Assembly: GCF_035918155.1 (NCBI RefSeq)
Contig: NZ_CP109328.1
Coordinates: forward strand, 434,001 to 498,000
Direction of reading: 5' to 3'
DNA length: 64,000 nucleotides
DNA from: Streptomyces sp. NBC_01591
Lineage (GTDB): Bacteria; Actinomycetota; Actinomycetes; Streptomycetales; Streptomycetaceae
In this document: piece by piece, positions 1 to 9,732 of the stretch
Layout of the letters: each line of letters opens with the position of its first letter
Position numbering within the stretch: the first letter of the stretch is position 1
Program-made: the position numbers and the translations under genes
Notes under the pieces: generated by a model
The model's input: the letters and a program-made list of their open reading frames with translations, nothing else
Databases searched by the model: none
Told to the model about the DNA's origin: nothing

Positions 1-1
1 G

Positions 2-3000
2 CGCCCCGGCAGCTCCGAGTGGAACGCCCCCGTCTTCCTCACCCTGCCCGCCGAGTACAGCGACGCCACCGTCGCCACCGCCCTCGGCGCACTCGCCGAC
101 CGGCACGAGATCCTGCGCACCCGGTACGTCCTGCACGGCACCGAGCCCGTCCAGATCGCCGACGCGCCCGGCACCCGGCCGCCGCGGCTGCGCACCGCCC
201 TCGCCGCGACCGCCGACGAGCTGAACGCGCTGGTGCAGGAGGAGTTCGCCTGCCCCTTCGACCTGGAGAACGGCCCCGTCTGGCGCGCCCTGACCGTACG
301 CCGGGGGACCGAACACCTGCACATGATCCTCTCGCTGCACCACATCGCCTGCGACGGCTGGTCCTCCGTCGTCCTGGAACGCGACCTCAAGGCGCTCGCC
401 GAGGCCGCACACACCGGCACCGACGCCCGCCTGCCCGAGCTGCCGGTGCAGTACGCCGACCACGCCGCCCACCGGCGCGCCCGGCTCACCGACACGTTCG
501 TCTCGCGCGAACTCGACCACTGGAAGCGGGTGCTGGACGGCATCGCCCCGCTCGACCTGCCCACCGACCGGCCCCGGCCCCCGGTGCGCGACGCGCACGG
601 CGCCGTCCACCTCTTCACCGTCCCGGCCGCGCTCACCGAGCGCGTCGCGGCCCTCGGCCGCAGTTGCGGGGCGACCCTCCAGCAGACCCTGCTCACCGCG
701 TTCTCCGCGCTCGTCGCCCGGCTCACCGGCCGCTGGGACGTCCCTGTCGGCATCCCCGTGGCCGGCCGCGAGCGGCCCGAGGTCGCCGAGGTCGCCGGAT
801 TCTTCCTCAACACCCTCGTCCTGCGCTGCGACGCCGACGCCGACGACACCTTCCACGACGCCGTCGTCCGGGTCCGCGACACGGCCCGCGAGGCCTTCGC
901 CCACCAGGAGCTGCCGTTCGACCGGCTCGTCGCCGAGCTCGACGAGAGCCGCGACGCCGCCCGCACCCCGCTCTACCAGGTCATGTTCGACCTGCACGAG
1001 GAGGGCCGCACCGGCACCGCCACCTCGTCCGGCGACCTCGACGCCTTCCGGGGCGCCTGGCAGGCCGCCCGCACCGACCTCACGTTCGTCGTGCAGCGCC
1101 AGGACGACGGCTCCCTGCTCGGGATGGCCGAGTACGCCACCGCCCTGTTCGACCCGGCCACCGTCGAGCGGTTCTCCGCCTGCTGGACCCGGCTGCTGGA
1201 GGCGGTCGCCGACGACCCGTGGGTACGCCTGGGCACCGCCGACATCCTGCCCGCCCCGCTGCGGGCCGAACTCGTCGCCCACGGCCCCGGCCCCGCGGAC
1301 CCGGGAGACATCCACACCGACGCCTCGGACGGCGGCGTGCACACCGTGATCGCGGAGGTGGCGCGGCGCTCCCCCGAGGACACGGCCGTCGTGTGCGGCG
1401 ACGAGACCTGGACGTACGAACGCCTCGTGCGCCGCGCCGAATCCCTCGGCCACCGGCTGCGCGGCCTCGGCGCCGGTCCGGAGACCACCGTCGCCGTGCT
1501 GCTCGGCCGCACCCCCGACCTGCTCGCCACGGTCCTCGGCATCTGGCACTCGGGCGCCGCCCATGTGCCCCTCGACCCGGGCGTGCCCGACGACCGGCTC
1601 GCCCATGTGCTCGCCGACTCGCGGGCGGGCGTCCTCGTCACCGACACGGCGGGCGCCGCACGCCTGGCCGGGATCCACCGCGGCGCCGTCCTCGCCCTGG
1701 ACACCGAAGCCGACACCGACATGGAACCGGCGGCCGGACTCGCCGCCGACGCCGAGCCGTTCCCGGCCGGCGACGGCGGGCGCCTCGCCTACCTGATGTA
1801 CACCTCCGGCTCCACCGGCCGCCCCAAGGGGGTCGCCGTCGAGCACCGCGCCCTGCTGCGGACCCTGCGCGCCTTCCAGGCCCACCTGGACTTCGGGCAG
1901 GGCCCCGACGACGCCTACCTCGCCCTGGCACAGCCCACGTTCGACATCTCCTGGACCGAGCTCGTCATGCCACTCGTCGCGGGCGGCCGGGTCGTCCTCG
2001 CCCAGGAGGACGAACTGCGCGACCACCGCGCCCAGCTGGCCCTGCTCGACCGGCACGGCGTCAGCCATCTCCAGGCCTCGCCGCCACACTGGCAGATGCT
2101 GATCGACGCCGGGTTCGGCCGCCGCCCGCTGGTCGGCAAGACCGGTGGCGAGGACTGCCCGCCCGCCCTCGCCCGCGACCTCTCGCGCAGGCTGCGGCGG
2201 TTCATCAACGAGTACGGACTCACCGAGACGACCATCGCGTCCACCCGGTGGGACGCCCACGACACCGCGCAGTCCACCCCGATCGGCCGCCCCTACCCGC
2301 ACTGCACGGTCCGCGTCCTGGACGAGCACCTCACGCCCGTGCCGTACGGGGTGACCGGCGAGCTGTGCATCGGCGGGGCCGCCCTCGCCCGCGGCTACCA
2401 CGGCAGGTCCGACCTGACCGCCACCGTGTTCGTGCCCGACCCGTACGGCGAGTCCGGCGCACGCCTCTACCGCAGCGGCGACATGGCCCGCATGCTGCCC
2501 GACGGCACGCTGGAGTTCGCCGGGCGCGCCGACGGCCAGGTCAAGATCCGCGGCAGGCGCGTGGAGACCGGCGAGGTCCAGGGCGTCCTGGCCGAGCACC
2601 CCGCCGTCGCCCACGCCGTGGCCGTCGTCCACGGGACGGGCCCCGACGCCGGGCTCATCGCCTACTGGGTGCCCGCCGACGACACGCCCGTACCCGGCGA
2701 CAGCGAACTCCTGGACCACTGCGCCCGCAGGCTGCCCGACTACATGGTCCCCGCGCTGCTTGTGCCGATCGCCGCCGTGCCGCTCACCCGGCACAACAAG
2801 GTCGACACCGCGGCCCTGCCCGTGCCCGACCTGACCGCCGCGCTCGCCGACGAGCCGTACACCGCGCCCGAAGGGCCCGTCGAGGAGATCATCGCCGGGA
2901 TCTGGGCCGAGGCGCTGCACGGACCGGACGCCGTCGCCGGCCACCGGATCGGCTCCCGTCAGGGGTTCTTCCGGATCGGCGGCAACTCCGTGCGCGCCGC

Positions 3001-3175
3001 GCAGGTCATCGCCCGCATCCAGGAGGAGTTCGATGTCGAACTTCCCCTGCGCGCCGTCTTCGAGCACCCCACCGTCGCCCGGCTCGCCGAGGCCGTGGAA
3101 GAGGCCGTGACGGCCGAGATCGAGAAGCTCACCGAAGCCGAACTTGCCTTCGCCCACAGGGAGTACCAGCCGTGA
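2..3175 (+). CDS. NRPS module C-A-T (5' end outside window)
   Basis: One nonribosomal peptide synthetase module, open at the left edge, so the true start is not visible. The visible protein (about 1057 residues) runs condensation, adenylation, thiolation. The C domain shows HHIACDG at nt 338-358, the catalytic HHxxxDG motif. The A domain spans roughly nt 1330-2830, with A3 at YTSGSTGRPKG, A5 at NEYGLTE, A7 at YRSGD and A10 degenerate as HNKVD. The carrier serine is in IGGNS (Ser codon at nt 2987). My hand alignment to GrsA gives a specificity code of about D-I-T-A-K-G-E-I-A, which I cannot match to a known substrate. There is no epimerase or thioesterase. The stop overlaps the next NRPS start (GTGA), so the chain passes to that protein. 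Confidence 0.95.
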   Translation, partial: RPGSSEWNAPVFLTLPAEYSDATVATALGALADRHEILRTRYVLHGTEPVQIADAPGTRPPRLRTALAATADELNALVQEEFACPFDLENGPVWRALTVRRGTEHLHMILSLHHIACDGWSSVVLERDLKALAEAAHTGTDARLPELPVQYADHAAHRRARLTDTFVSRELDHWKRVLDGIAPLDLPTDRPRPPVRDAHGAVHLFTVPAALTERVAALGRSCGATLQQTLLTAFSALVARLTGRWDVPVGIPVAGRERPEVAEVAGFFLNTLVLRCDADADDTFHDAVVRVRDTAREAFAHQELPFDRLVAELDESRDAARTPLYQVMFDLHEEGRTGTATSSGDLDAFRGAWQAARTDLTFVVQRQDDGSLLGMAEYATALFDPATVERFSACWTRLLEAVADDPWVRLGTADILPAPLRAELVAHGPGPADPGDIHTDASDGGVHTVIAEVARRSPEDTAVVCGDETWTYERLVRRAESLGHRLRGLGAGPETTVAVLLGRTPDLLATVLGIWHSGAAHVPLDPGVPDDRLAHVLADSRAGVLVTDTAGAARLAGIHRGAVLALDTEADTDMEPAAGLAADAEPFPAGDGGRLAYLMYTSGSTGRPKGVAVEHRALLRTLRAFQAHLDFGQGPDDAYLALAQPTFDISWTELVMPLVAGGRVVLAQEDELRDHRAQLALLDRHGVSHLQASPPHWQMLIDAGFGRRPLVGKTGGEDCPPALARDLSRRLRRFINEYGLTETTIASTRWDAHDTAQSTPIGRPYPHCTVRVLDEHLTPVPYGVTGELCIGGAALARGYHGRSDLTATVFVPDPYGESGARLYRSGDMARMLPDGTLEFAGRADGQVKIRGRRVETGEVQGVLAEHPAVAHAVAVVHGTGPDAGLIAYWVPADDTPVPGDSELLDHCARRLPDYMVPALLVPIAAVPLTRHNKVDTAALPVPDLTAALADEPYTAPEGPVEEIIAGIWAEALHGPDAVAGHRIGSRQGFFRIGGNSVRAAQVIARIQEEFDVELPLRAVFEHPTVARLAEAVEEAVTAEIEKLTEAELAFAHREYQP

Positions 3176-6100
3176 CTGCACCCACCGCGCCGACGCAGCC
3201 CACGCAGGAGGAGCTGCGCGCCGAGCTTCTGCGCCGCCGCCTCGCCGGGCGCGCCGGGCGCACCGCTGGAGCCACCGCCCGCCCCGCCGCGATCCCGCGC
3301 GCCGACCGCACGCAGCCCCTCGAACTCTCGTCGGGACAGCGCCAGTTGTGGTTCCTGCACCAGCTCGACCCGGACAGCCCCGAGTACCTGCTGCCGATGG
3401 CGCACCGGCTGCGCGGTCCGCTCTCGCCCGGCACCCTCCAGAAGGCGTTCGACGCGCTCGCCGCCCGCCACGAGATCCTGCGCACCCGCTACGTCCTGGA
3501 CGCGGCCGTTCCCCGGCAGGTCGTCGACCCGGCCGGGCCCGTCGACCTCGCCGTCACCGACCGGCCCGGTCTGGACGCCGCCGCACGGGACGCGGCCGCC
3601 GTCGTCTTCACCCGGGCGCGCGCCACCGAGACCTTCGACCTGGCCGCCGACCACCCGCTGCGGGTACGGCTGCTGCGGTTCGCCCCCGACGACCACGTCC
3701 TGCTCGTCGTCATGCACCACATCGCCTGTGACGCGCTCACCCGCCCGCTGCTCCTGACCGACCTCGCCGCCCTGTACCGGGGCGAGGAACTGGCCGAACT
3801 GCCCGTCCAGTACGCCGACTACGCGGCCTGGACCGCCCGCAGGCAGACCGGCCCCGACGCCGACCGCGGCCTCGACTGGTGGCGCGGGCAGCTCGCCGGC
3901 GCCGAGCCCCTCGCCCTGCCCACCGACCGGCCCCGCCCCGCCGTGCGCACCTGGGGCGGTGCCACACACGGCTTCGACGTCCCCGCCACCACCGCCACCG
4001 CGCTGCGGGAGATCGCCCGCGACGGCGATGCCACACTCTTCATGGTCCTGCTCACCGCCTACCAGACCCTGCTCGGCCGCTACACCGGCAAGCGGGACGT
4101 CCCGGTCGGCACCGCCGTCTCCGGACGTACCCGCCCCGAACTGCGGGAGATGGCCGGATACGCGTACAACACCCTGGTGCTGCGGGCCCGTTGGGGCGCC
4201 GACCCGGCCTTCCGCGACGTCCTCGCCGCCAACCGCACCACCGTGCTGGACGCCTTCGACCACCAGGAGACGCCGTTCGACCGGATCGCCGACGAGCTGG
4301 AGCCCGAGCGCGACCTGTCCACCACGCCGCTCTTCCAGGTCATGTTCGACCTCGCGTCCGGCGAGAGCTCCGACGGACCCGAACTGCCCGGCATCGCCGC
4401 CGAGCCCGTCGCCGCCTCCGGCGCCATCGCCCGCTTCGACCTGACGCTGCACCTCACCGAGCGCGCCGACGGCACCCTGCACGGCAGCCTGGAATACGCC
4501 ACGGCCCTCTTCGACGCGGCCACCGCCGCAAGGATCGCCGGGCACTACACCCGGCTCCTCGCGGAGATCGCCGCCGCCCCCGGCGCCCCGCTGTCCGCGC
4601 TCGACCCGATCGGCCCCGAGGAGCGCGCCCTGCTCCTCGACGGGCCGACCACCCCCGTCGGCACCGGCCACGCCCTCGACGACACCGCCCTGCGACCCGT
4701 CCTGGAGACGATCGTCGAGCAGGCCGCGGCCACCCCCGACGCCACCGCCCTGCACCACGGCGGTACCGCGTACACCTACCGCCGGCTCGCCGAGGAGTCG
4801 GAGCAGTACGCCCGCCGGCTCGCCGGGATCGGCATCGGCCCCGAGGACACCGTCGGCGTCCTCCTGGACCGCTCGCCGCAGCTGGTCGCCGCCCTGCTCG
4901 GAATCTGGCGCGCGGGCGCCGCCTACGTGCCCATCGACCCCGGCTACCCGGACGAGCGGGTCGGCCACATGCTGGCCTCCACCGACACCCGGGTCGTCCT
5001 CACCGAGACCCGGTACGCCGACCGCTTCGACGGCCCCACCGTCCTGGTCACCGACGACCCTGCCGAGCAGGCCGCCCGTACGGCCGCCACCGCCGCCCTG
5101 CCCACCGCCCACGACCTCGACGCGCTCGCGTACGTCATCTACACCTCCGGCTCCACCGGCCGCCCCAAGGGCGTCCTCGTCACCCACCGCGGCCTGGCCA
5201 ACTACCTCGGCTGGACCGTCCAGGCGTACGCGGGCGCGGGTACCACGGGTGCTCCGCTGTTCTCGTCGATCGCCTTCGACCTCGGCGTACCCGATCTGTA
5301 CGCGCCGCTGATGACCGGCCAGAGCGTCGACCTGCTCCCGCAGGACTTCGACACCGCCGACCTCGGCGCCCTGCTCGCCGCAGGCGCCCCGTACTCCTTC
5401 ATCAAACTCACCCCCGGTCATCTCGACCTGCTCCAGCAGCAGTTGACGTCCGAACAGATCAAGGGCCTGGCCGGTCTCGTCATCGCCGCAGGCGACTCCT
5501 TCACCGCCCGGCTCGCCGAGCGGTGGACCGCGTCGGCGGGCCCCGACGGCACCCGCCTCGCCGCCGAGTACGGCCCCACCGAGATCACCGTCGGCAACTC
5601 GGCGTACTTCCTCGACGGGCCCGTCACCACCGAACTCGTCTCCATCGGCCGCGCCATACCGCACACCACGATGTACGTCCTCGACGAGTACCTGCGACCC
5701 CTGCCCGTCGGCGTGCCCGGCGAGGTGTGGATCGGCGGCATCGGCGTCGCCCGCGGCTACGCGGGCCGCCCCGACCTGACCGCCGAGCGCTTCGTGCCCG
5801 ACCCTTACGGCCCGGCGGGCGCCCGGCTCTACCGCACCGGCGACATCGCGCGGGTCCTGCCCGACGGCAACCTCGACTTCGTCGCCCGCGCCGACCACCA
5901 GGTCAAACTCCGCGGCTACCGCATCGAGCCCGGCGAGATCGAGTCCGCGCTCACCGCGCACCCGGCCGTCGCCGAGGCCGTCGCCCTCGTCCGCGAGGAC
6001 AGCCCAGGCGCCAGGGAACTCGTCGTCTACGTCGTCCCCGCCGATGGCGCCGACCCCGACGACCTCGCCCCCGCCGCACTGCGCGCCCACATCGGCGAGA

Positions 6101-9100
6101 CCCTCCCGTCCTACATGGTGCCGACCGCCTGCCTCACCCTCGACGCCCTGCCGCTGACCGCCAACGGCAAGCTCGACCGGCGTGCCCTGCCCGCCCCGGG
6201 CCGCGACGACACCGCCGTCGGCGCGTACGTCGGGGCCCGCGACGCCACCGAACGCGCCATGGCCGAGGTCTGGGCCACCGTCCTCGGCCGCGACACCGTC
6301 GGCGTCCACGACAACTTCTTCGAACTCGGTGGCGACTCCATCCGCGCCGTCACCCTCGTCGGCGCCCTGCGCGAGGCCGGCTGGGAGACCAGCGTCCGCG
6401 ACATCTTCGCGCACCGCACCGTGGCCCGGCTGCGCGCCGCCGTCGGCCCCGGTGCCGAACCCGAAGGCGCCGGCCCCACCGGCACCGTCGCCCGGTTCGC
6501 GCTCATCGGCGAGGAGGACCGGGCCGCGCTGCCCGCCGACGTCACCGACGCCTACCCCGTCTCGCTCACCCAGGCCGGGATGCTCGTCGAGATGTACGGC
6601 GAGAGCACCGAGAACCGCTACCACAACATCACCTCCTTCCGGATCCGCGACGAACTCCCCTTCGACCCCGAGGCGTTCCAGCGGGCCGCCGACCTGATCG
6701 TCGAACGGCACGAGGTCATGCGGACCTCCTTCGCACTCGACGGCTACTCCCGGCCGCTCCAACTCGTCCACGCCGCCTCACGGATGCCCTGCGTCTTCGA
6801 CGACCTGCGCCACCTGCCGGCCGCCCGCCGCGAGCAGGCCCTGTGGGAGTTCGCCGACCGCGACCGCGACCGGCTCTTCGACCTCACCCGCGCGCCGCTC
6901 ATGCGGATGGCCGTCCACCTCCTCGACGACGAGAGCTGGTGGCTCTCCATCACCGAGTGCCACCCCGTCATCGAGGGCTGGAGCTACCACTCCCAGCTGA
7001 TGGAGATGGTGCGCGCCTACCACGCGCTGCGCTCCGGCGCCGAGCCCGAGCCTGCCCCGCCCGTGCCCGCCGTCCGCTACGCCGACTTCGTCGCGGGCGA
7101 ACTGCGCTCCCTCGACGACCCCGCCGACCGCGCCCACTGGCGGCACGTCGTCGACACGTACGAGCGGTTCAGCGTCCCCGCCGGGTGGCAGGGCGACGAC
7201 GAGAGCGACGAGCGCTACCGCATCGACGTCCCCCTCGGCGACGTCGAACCGGGCCTGCGCGCCCTCGCCACCGCCGCCGAAGTCCCCTACAAGAGCGTCC
7301 TGCACGCCGCCCACAGCAAGGTCCTGTCGCTGCTCACCCGCGCCGAGCGGTTCCGCGGCGGCATGGTCGCCGACGCGCGCCCCGAGGAGGCGGGCGCCGA
7401 ACGCGTCTCCGGGATGTACCTCAACTCGGTGCCCTTCCCCTACGAGCGCACCGCCCGGACCTGGGGCGAACTCGCCCAGCAGGTCTTCGCCCGCGAGGTC
7501 GAGCTGTGGCCGCACCGCCGCTACCCCATGCCCGCCATGCGCAGACCCGGCGGCGAATCCCACCTCATCGACGTCCTCTTCCACTACCTGGACTTCCACC
7601 AGGTCGACACCGAACTCATCGACATCATGGCCAGCCGCGACGACAGCCCCAACGAGTTCCGGCTCGTCGTCGGCACCCCCGTGCGCGGCCACCTGTCCAT
7701 CGCCTCGCGCACCCGCACCCTCTCCCGGGGCCGGGCCAAGCGCCTCGCCGCGCTCTACACCGCCGTATTCGCCGACATGGCGCGCACCGGAGCCGACGGC
7801 GACGCCCGTGGCGCCTACCCGGACGCCTACGAGCGCGGCGCCCTCGCCGCGCCCGCCCTGCCGCACTCCGACACACCCGCCGATGTGCTCGGCGCCTTCG
7901 AGGCACAGGCCGCCCGGACCCCGTCGGCCCCCGCCCTCTCCTTCGGGGCCGCCACCCTCCCGTACGCCGCGCTCGACGCCCGCGCCGAGGCCTTCGCCCA
8001 CCGGCTGCGCGCCCTCGGCGCCGGGCCCGAAATCCGCGTCGCCGTGCTCCTGGACCGGGGCCCCGACCTGGTGGCCGCGCTCCTGGGCGTCTGGAAGGCG
8101 GGCGCCGCGCAGGTACCCGTGGACCCCGGCACCCCCGACGCCCGGATCGCGGGCATCGACTGCGCGCTCGCGGTCACCGAACGCCGTCACGCCGCCCGCC
8201 TGGGCGACCTCCCGCTCCTGATCGCCGAGGACCTCACCGACGAACCCGTACCCGCCAGGACCGCCACCGTCCACGACCCCGACCGGCTCGCGTACGTCCT
8301 GCACACCTCCGGGTCCACCGGGACCCCCAAGGGCGTCGAGATCAGCCACCGCTCCCTGTCCCACTACCTGCACTGGGCGGTCGAACAGTACGCGGCGGCG
8401 GGCACTGGCGGCGCACCGTGGTTCACCTCCGTCGGCTTCGACCTCGGACTCCCCGCGCTGTACGCGCCCCTGATGACCGGCCAGACCGTGCGGCTGCTCC
8501 CGCAGGACTTCGACCCGGGGGAGTTCGGCGCCGAACTCCTGAAGGGCGCGCCGTACTCCTTCGTCGGGCTCACCCCCGGCCACCTGGCGCTCCTGGAAGC
8601 CCAGTTGACCGACGACGAACTCGGTGGCCTGGCCGCGCTCGCCATCTGCGCGGGCGACGCCTACCCGGCCGCCCAGGCCGACCGCGTCGCCGCCCGCGTC
8701 CGGGCCGGCGGGATGCTCCTCGCCGCCGAGTACGGTCCCACCGAGGCCACCGTCGCCGCCACCGCACTGCGCGTCCTGCCCCGGTACGGGACCGCGGCGC
8801 GGCCCGTCGCGGCACCGGCGGGCGTCCGGGCCGGACTCCAGCACCCCGACACCATCCACGCCCCCGAGCGGACCCGCCTGCCGCGCACCCTCGTGGCCCT
8901 CGGCTCCCCGCTCCCGGGCGTCACCCTGCGGCTCCTGGACAGCGCGCTGCGGCCGGTGCCCGACGGCATCGTCGGCGAGGTGTACCTCGGCGGCGACGGG
9001 CTCGCCCGTGGCTACGCCGGACGCGCCGATCTGACCGCCGCCGCGTTCCTGCCCGACCCGTACGGACTGCCGGGCGCCCGCCTCTACCGCACCGGGGACC

Positions 9101-9726
9101 TGGCCCGCCGGCTCCCCGGCGGCGCCCTGGAGTTCATCGGACGCGCCGACGACCAGGTCAAGATCCGGGGACACCGCGTCGAGCCCGGCGAGGCCGAGGC
9201 CGAGCTCGCCGCCGACCCCTCCGTACGCGAAGCCCTCGTCGCGGCCGTCGACGCCGCCGACGGCGGCAAGCGCCTCGCGGCCTGGGTCGTGCCCGCCGAG
9301 GGGCACACCGTCTCCGTACCGGCCCTGCGCGACCGGCTGCGCGCCGTCCTGCCCGCCGCCGTCATCCCGGCGACCGTCACGGCCGTGCCCGCGCTCCCGC
9401 TCGGCGAGCACGGCAAACGCGACCGGTTCGCCCTCGTGGCCCGCGCCGCCACCGCCGCCGATGCCCCCTACGAGGAGCCGCGCACCGACACCGAGCGGCG
9501 GCTCGCCGCCGTCTGGGCCGAGCTCCTCGGCCTCGAACAGGTCGGCGTGCACGACGACTTCAGGGACCTCGGCGGCGACTCCCTGCTCATACCGCCCCTG
9601 CTGCTCGCCGCCCGCAGGGCCGGGCTCCCCCTCGACCTTGCGACGGCACTGCGCCACCACACGGTGGAGCGCCTCGCCGCCGCCCTCGATGTCCGCACGG
9701 CCCACGACCCGGCCCAGGAAGGCTGA
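3172..9726 (+). CDS. NRPS, two modules C-A-T-C*-A-T
   Basis: A 2184-residue dimodular synthetase. GTG start coupled to the upstream stop. Domain order: C (motif HHIACDA, residues 182-188, final Gly replaced by Ala); A1 (A3 YTSGSTGRPKG near 657); T1 (LGGDS, Ser1056); a divergent C domain whose motif reads CHPVIEG (1263-1269) instead of HHxxxDG; A2 (A3 HTSGSTGTPKG near 1711) with an extra stretch of about 40 residues between A5 and A6; T2 (LGGDS, Ser2137). Hand-aligned codes are about D-L-P-K-I-A-E-V-G for A1 and D-L-P-G-I-A-E-V-A for A2. Both are variants of the asparagine code (D-L-T-K-L-G-E-V-G), so Asn or an Asn-like residue is inferred. The protein ends just after T2 with no thioesterase or reductase, so release is unexplained within the window. 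Confidence 0.95.
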   Translation: MTAPTAPTQPTQEELRAELLRRRLAGRAGRTAGATARPAAIPRADRTQPLELSSGQRQLWFLHQLDPDSPEYLLPMAHRLRGPLSPGTLQKAFDALAARHEILRTRYVLDAAVPRQVVDPAGPVDLAVTDRPGLDAAARDAAAVVFTRARATETFDLAADHPLRVRLLRFAPDDHVLLVVMHHIACDALTRPLLLTDLAALYRGEELAELPVQYADYAAWTARRQTGPDADRGLDWWRGQLAGAEPLALPTDRPRPAVRTWGGATHGFDVPATTATALREIARDGDATLFMVLLTAYQTLLGRYTGKRDVPVGTAVSGRTRPELREMAGYAYNTLVLRARWGADPAFRDVLAANRTTVLDAFDHQETPFDRIADELEPERDLSTTPLFQVMFDLASGESSDGPELPGIAAEPVAASGAIARFDLTLHLTERADGTLHGSLEYATALFDAATAARIAGHYTRLLAEIAAAPGAPLSALDPIGPEERALLLDGPTTPVGTGHALDDTALRPVLETIVEQAAATPDATALHHGGTAYTYRRLAEESEQYARRLAGIGIGPEDTVGVLLDRSPQLVAALLGIWRAGAAYVPIDPGYPDERVGHMLASTDTRVVLTETRYADRFDGPTVLVTDDPAEQAARTAATAALPTAHDLDALAYVIYTSGSTGRPKGVLVTHRGLANYLGWTVQAYAGAGTTGAPLFSSIAFDLGVPDLYAPLMTGQSVDLLPQDFDTADLGALLAAGAPYSFIKLTPGHLDLLQQQLTSEQIKGLAGLVIAAGDSFTARLAERWTASAGPDGTRLAAEYGPTEITVGNSAYFLDGPVTTELVSIGRAIPHTTMYVLDEYLRPLPVGVPGEVWIGGIGVARGYAGRPDLTAERFVPDPYGPAGARLYRTGDIARVLPDGNLDFVARADHQVKLRGYRIEPGEIESALTAHPAVAEAVALVREDSPGARELVVYVVPADGADPDDLAPAALRAHIGETLPSYMVPTACLTLDALPLTANGKLDRRALPAPGRDDTAVGAYVGARDATERAMAEVWATVLGRDTVGVHDNFFELGGDSIRAVTLVGALREAGWETSVRDIFAHRTVARLRAAVGPGAEPEGAGPTGTVARFALIGEEDRAALPADVTDAYPVSLTQAGMLVEMYGESTENRYHNITSFRIRDELPFDPEAFQRAADLIVERHEVMRTSFALDGYSRPLQLVHAASRMPCVFDDLRHLPAARREQALWEFADRDRDRLFDLTRAPLMRMAVHLLDDESWWLSITECHPVIEGWSYHSQLMEMVRAYHALRSGAEPEPAPPVPAVRYADFVAGELRSLDDPADRAHWRHVVDTYERFSVPAGWQGDDESDERYRIDVPLGDVEPGLRALATAAEVPYKSVLHAAHSKVLSLLTRAERFRGGMVADARPEEAGAERVSGMYLNSVPFPYERTARTWGELAQQVFAREVELWPHRRYPMPAMRRPGGESHLIDVLFHYLDFHQVDTELIDIMASRDDSPNEFRLVVGTPVRGHLSIASRTRTLSRGRAKRLAALYTAVFADMARTGADGDARGAYPDAYERGALAAPALPHSDTPADVLGAFEAQAARTPSAPALSFGAATLPYAALDARAEAFAHRLRALGAGPEIRVAVLLDRGPDLVAALLGVWKAGAAQVPVDPGTPDARIAGIDCALAVTERRHAARLGDLPLLIAEDLTDEPVPARTATVHDPDRLAYVLHTSGSTGTPKGVEISHRSLSHYLHWAVEQYAAAGTGGAPWFTSVGFDLGLPALYAPLMTGQTVRLLPQDFDPGEFGAELLKGAPYSFVGLTPGHLALLEAQLTDDELGGLAALAICAGDAYPAAQADRVAARVRAGGMLLAAEYGPTEATVAATALRVLPRYGTAARPVAAPAGVRAGLQHPDTIHAPERTRLPRTLVALGSPLPGVTLRLLDSALRPVPDGIVGEVYLGGDGLARGYAGRADLTAAAFLPDPYGLPGARLYRTGDLARRLPGGALEFIGRADDQVKIRGHRVEPGEAEAELAADPSVREALVAAVDAADGGKRLAAWVVPAEGHTVSVPALRDRLRAVLPAAVIPATVTAVPALPLGEHGKRDRFALVARAATAADAPYEEPRTDTERRLAAVWAELLGLEQVGVHDDFRDLGGDSLLIPPLLLAARRAGLPLDLATALRHHTVERLAAALDVRTAHDPAQEG

Positions 9727-9732
9727 CCCACC

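Noticed and set aside
2959..6771. Long open frame on the minus strand, Gly/Val/Glu rich
   Set aside because: It is the reverse frame of NRPS DNA, has no domain and follows from high-GC codon bias.
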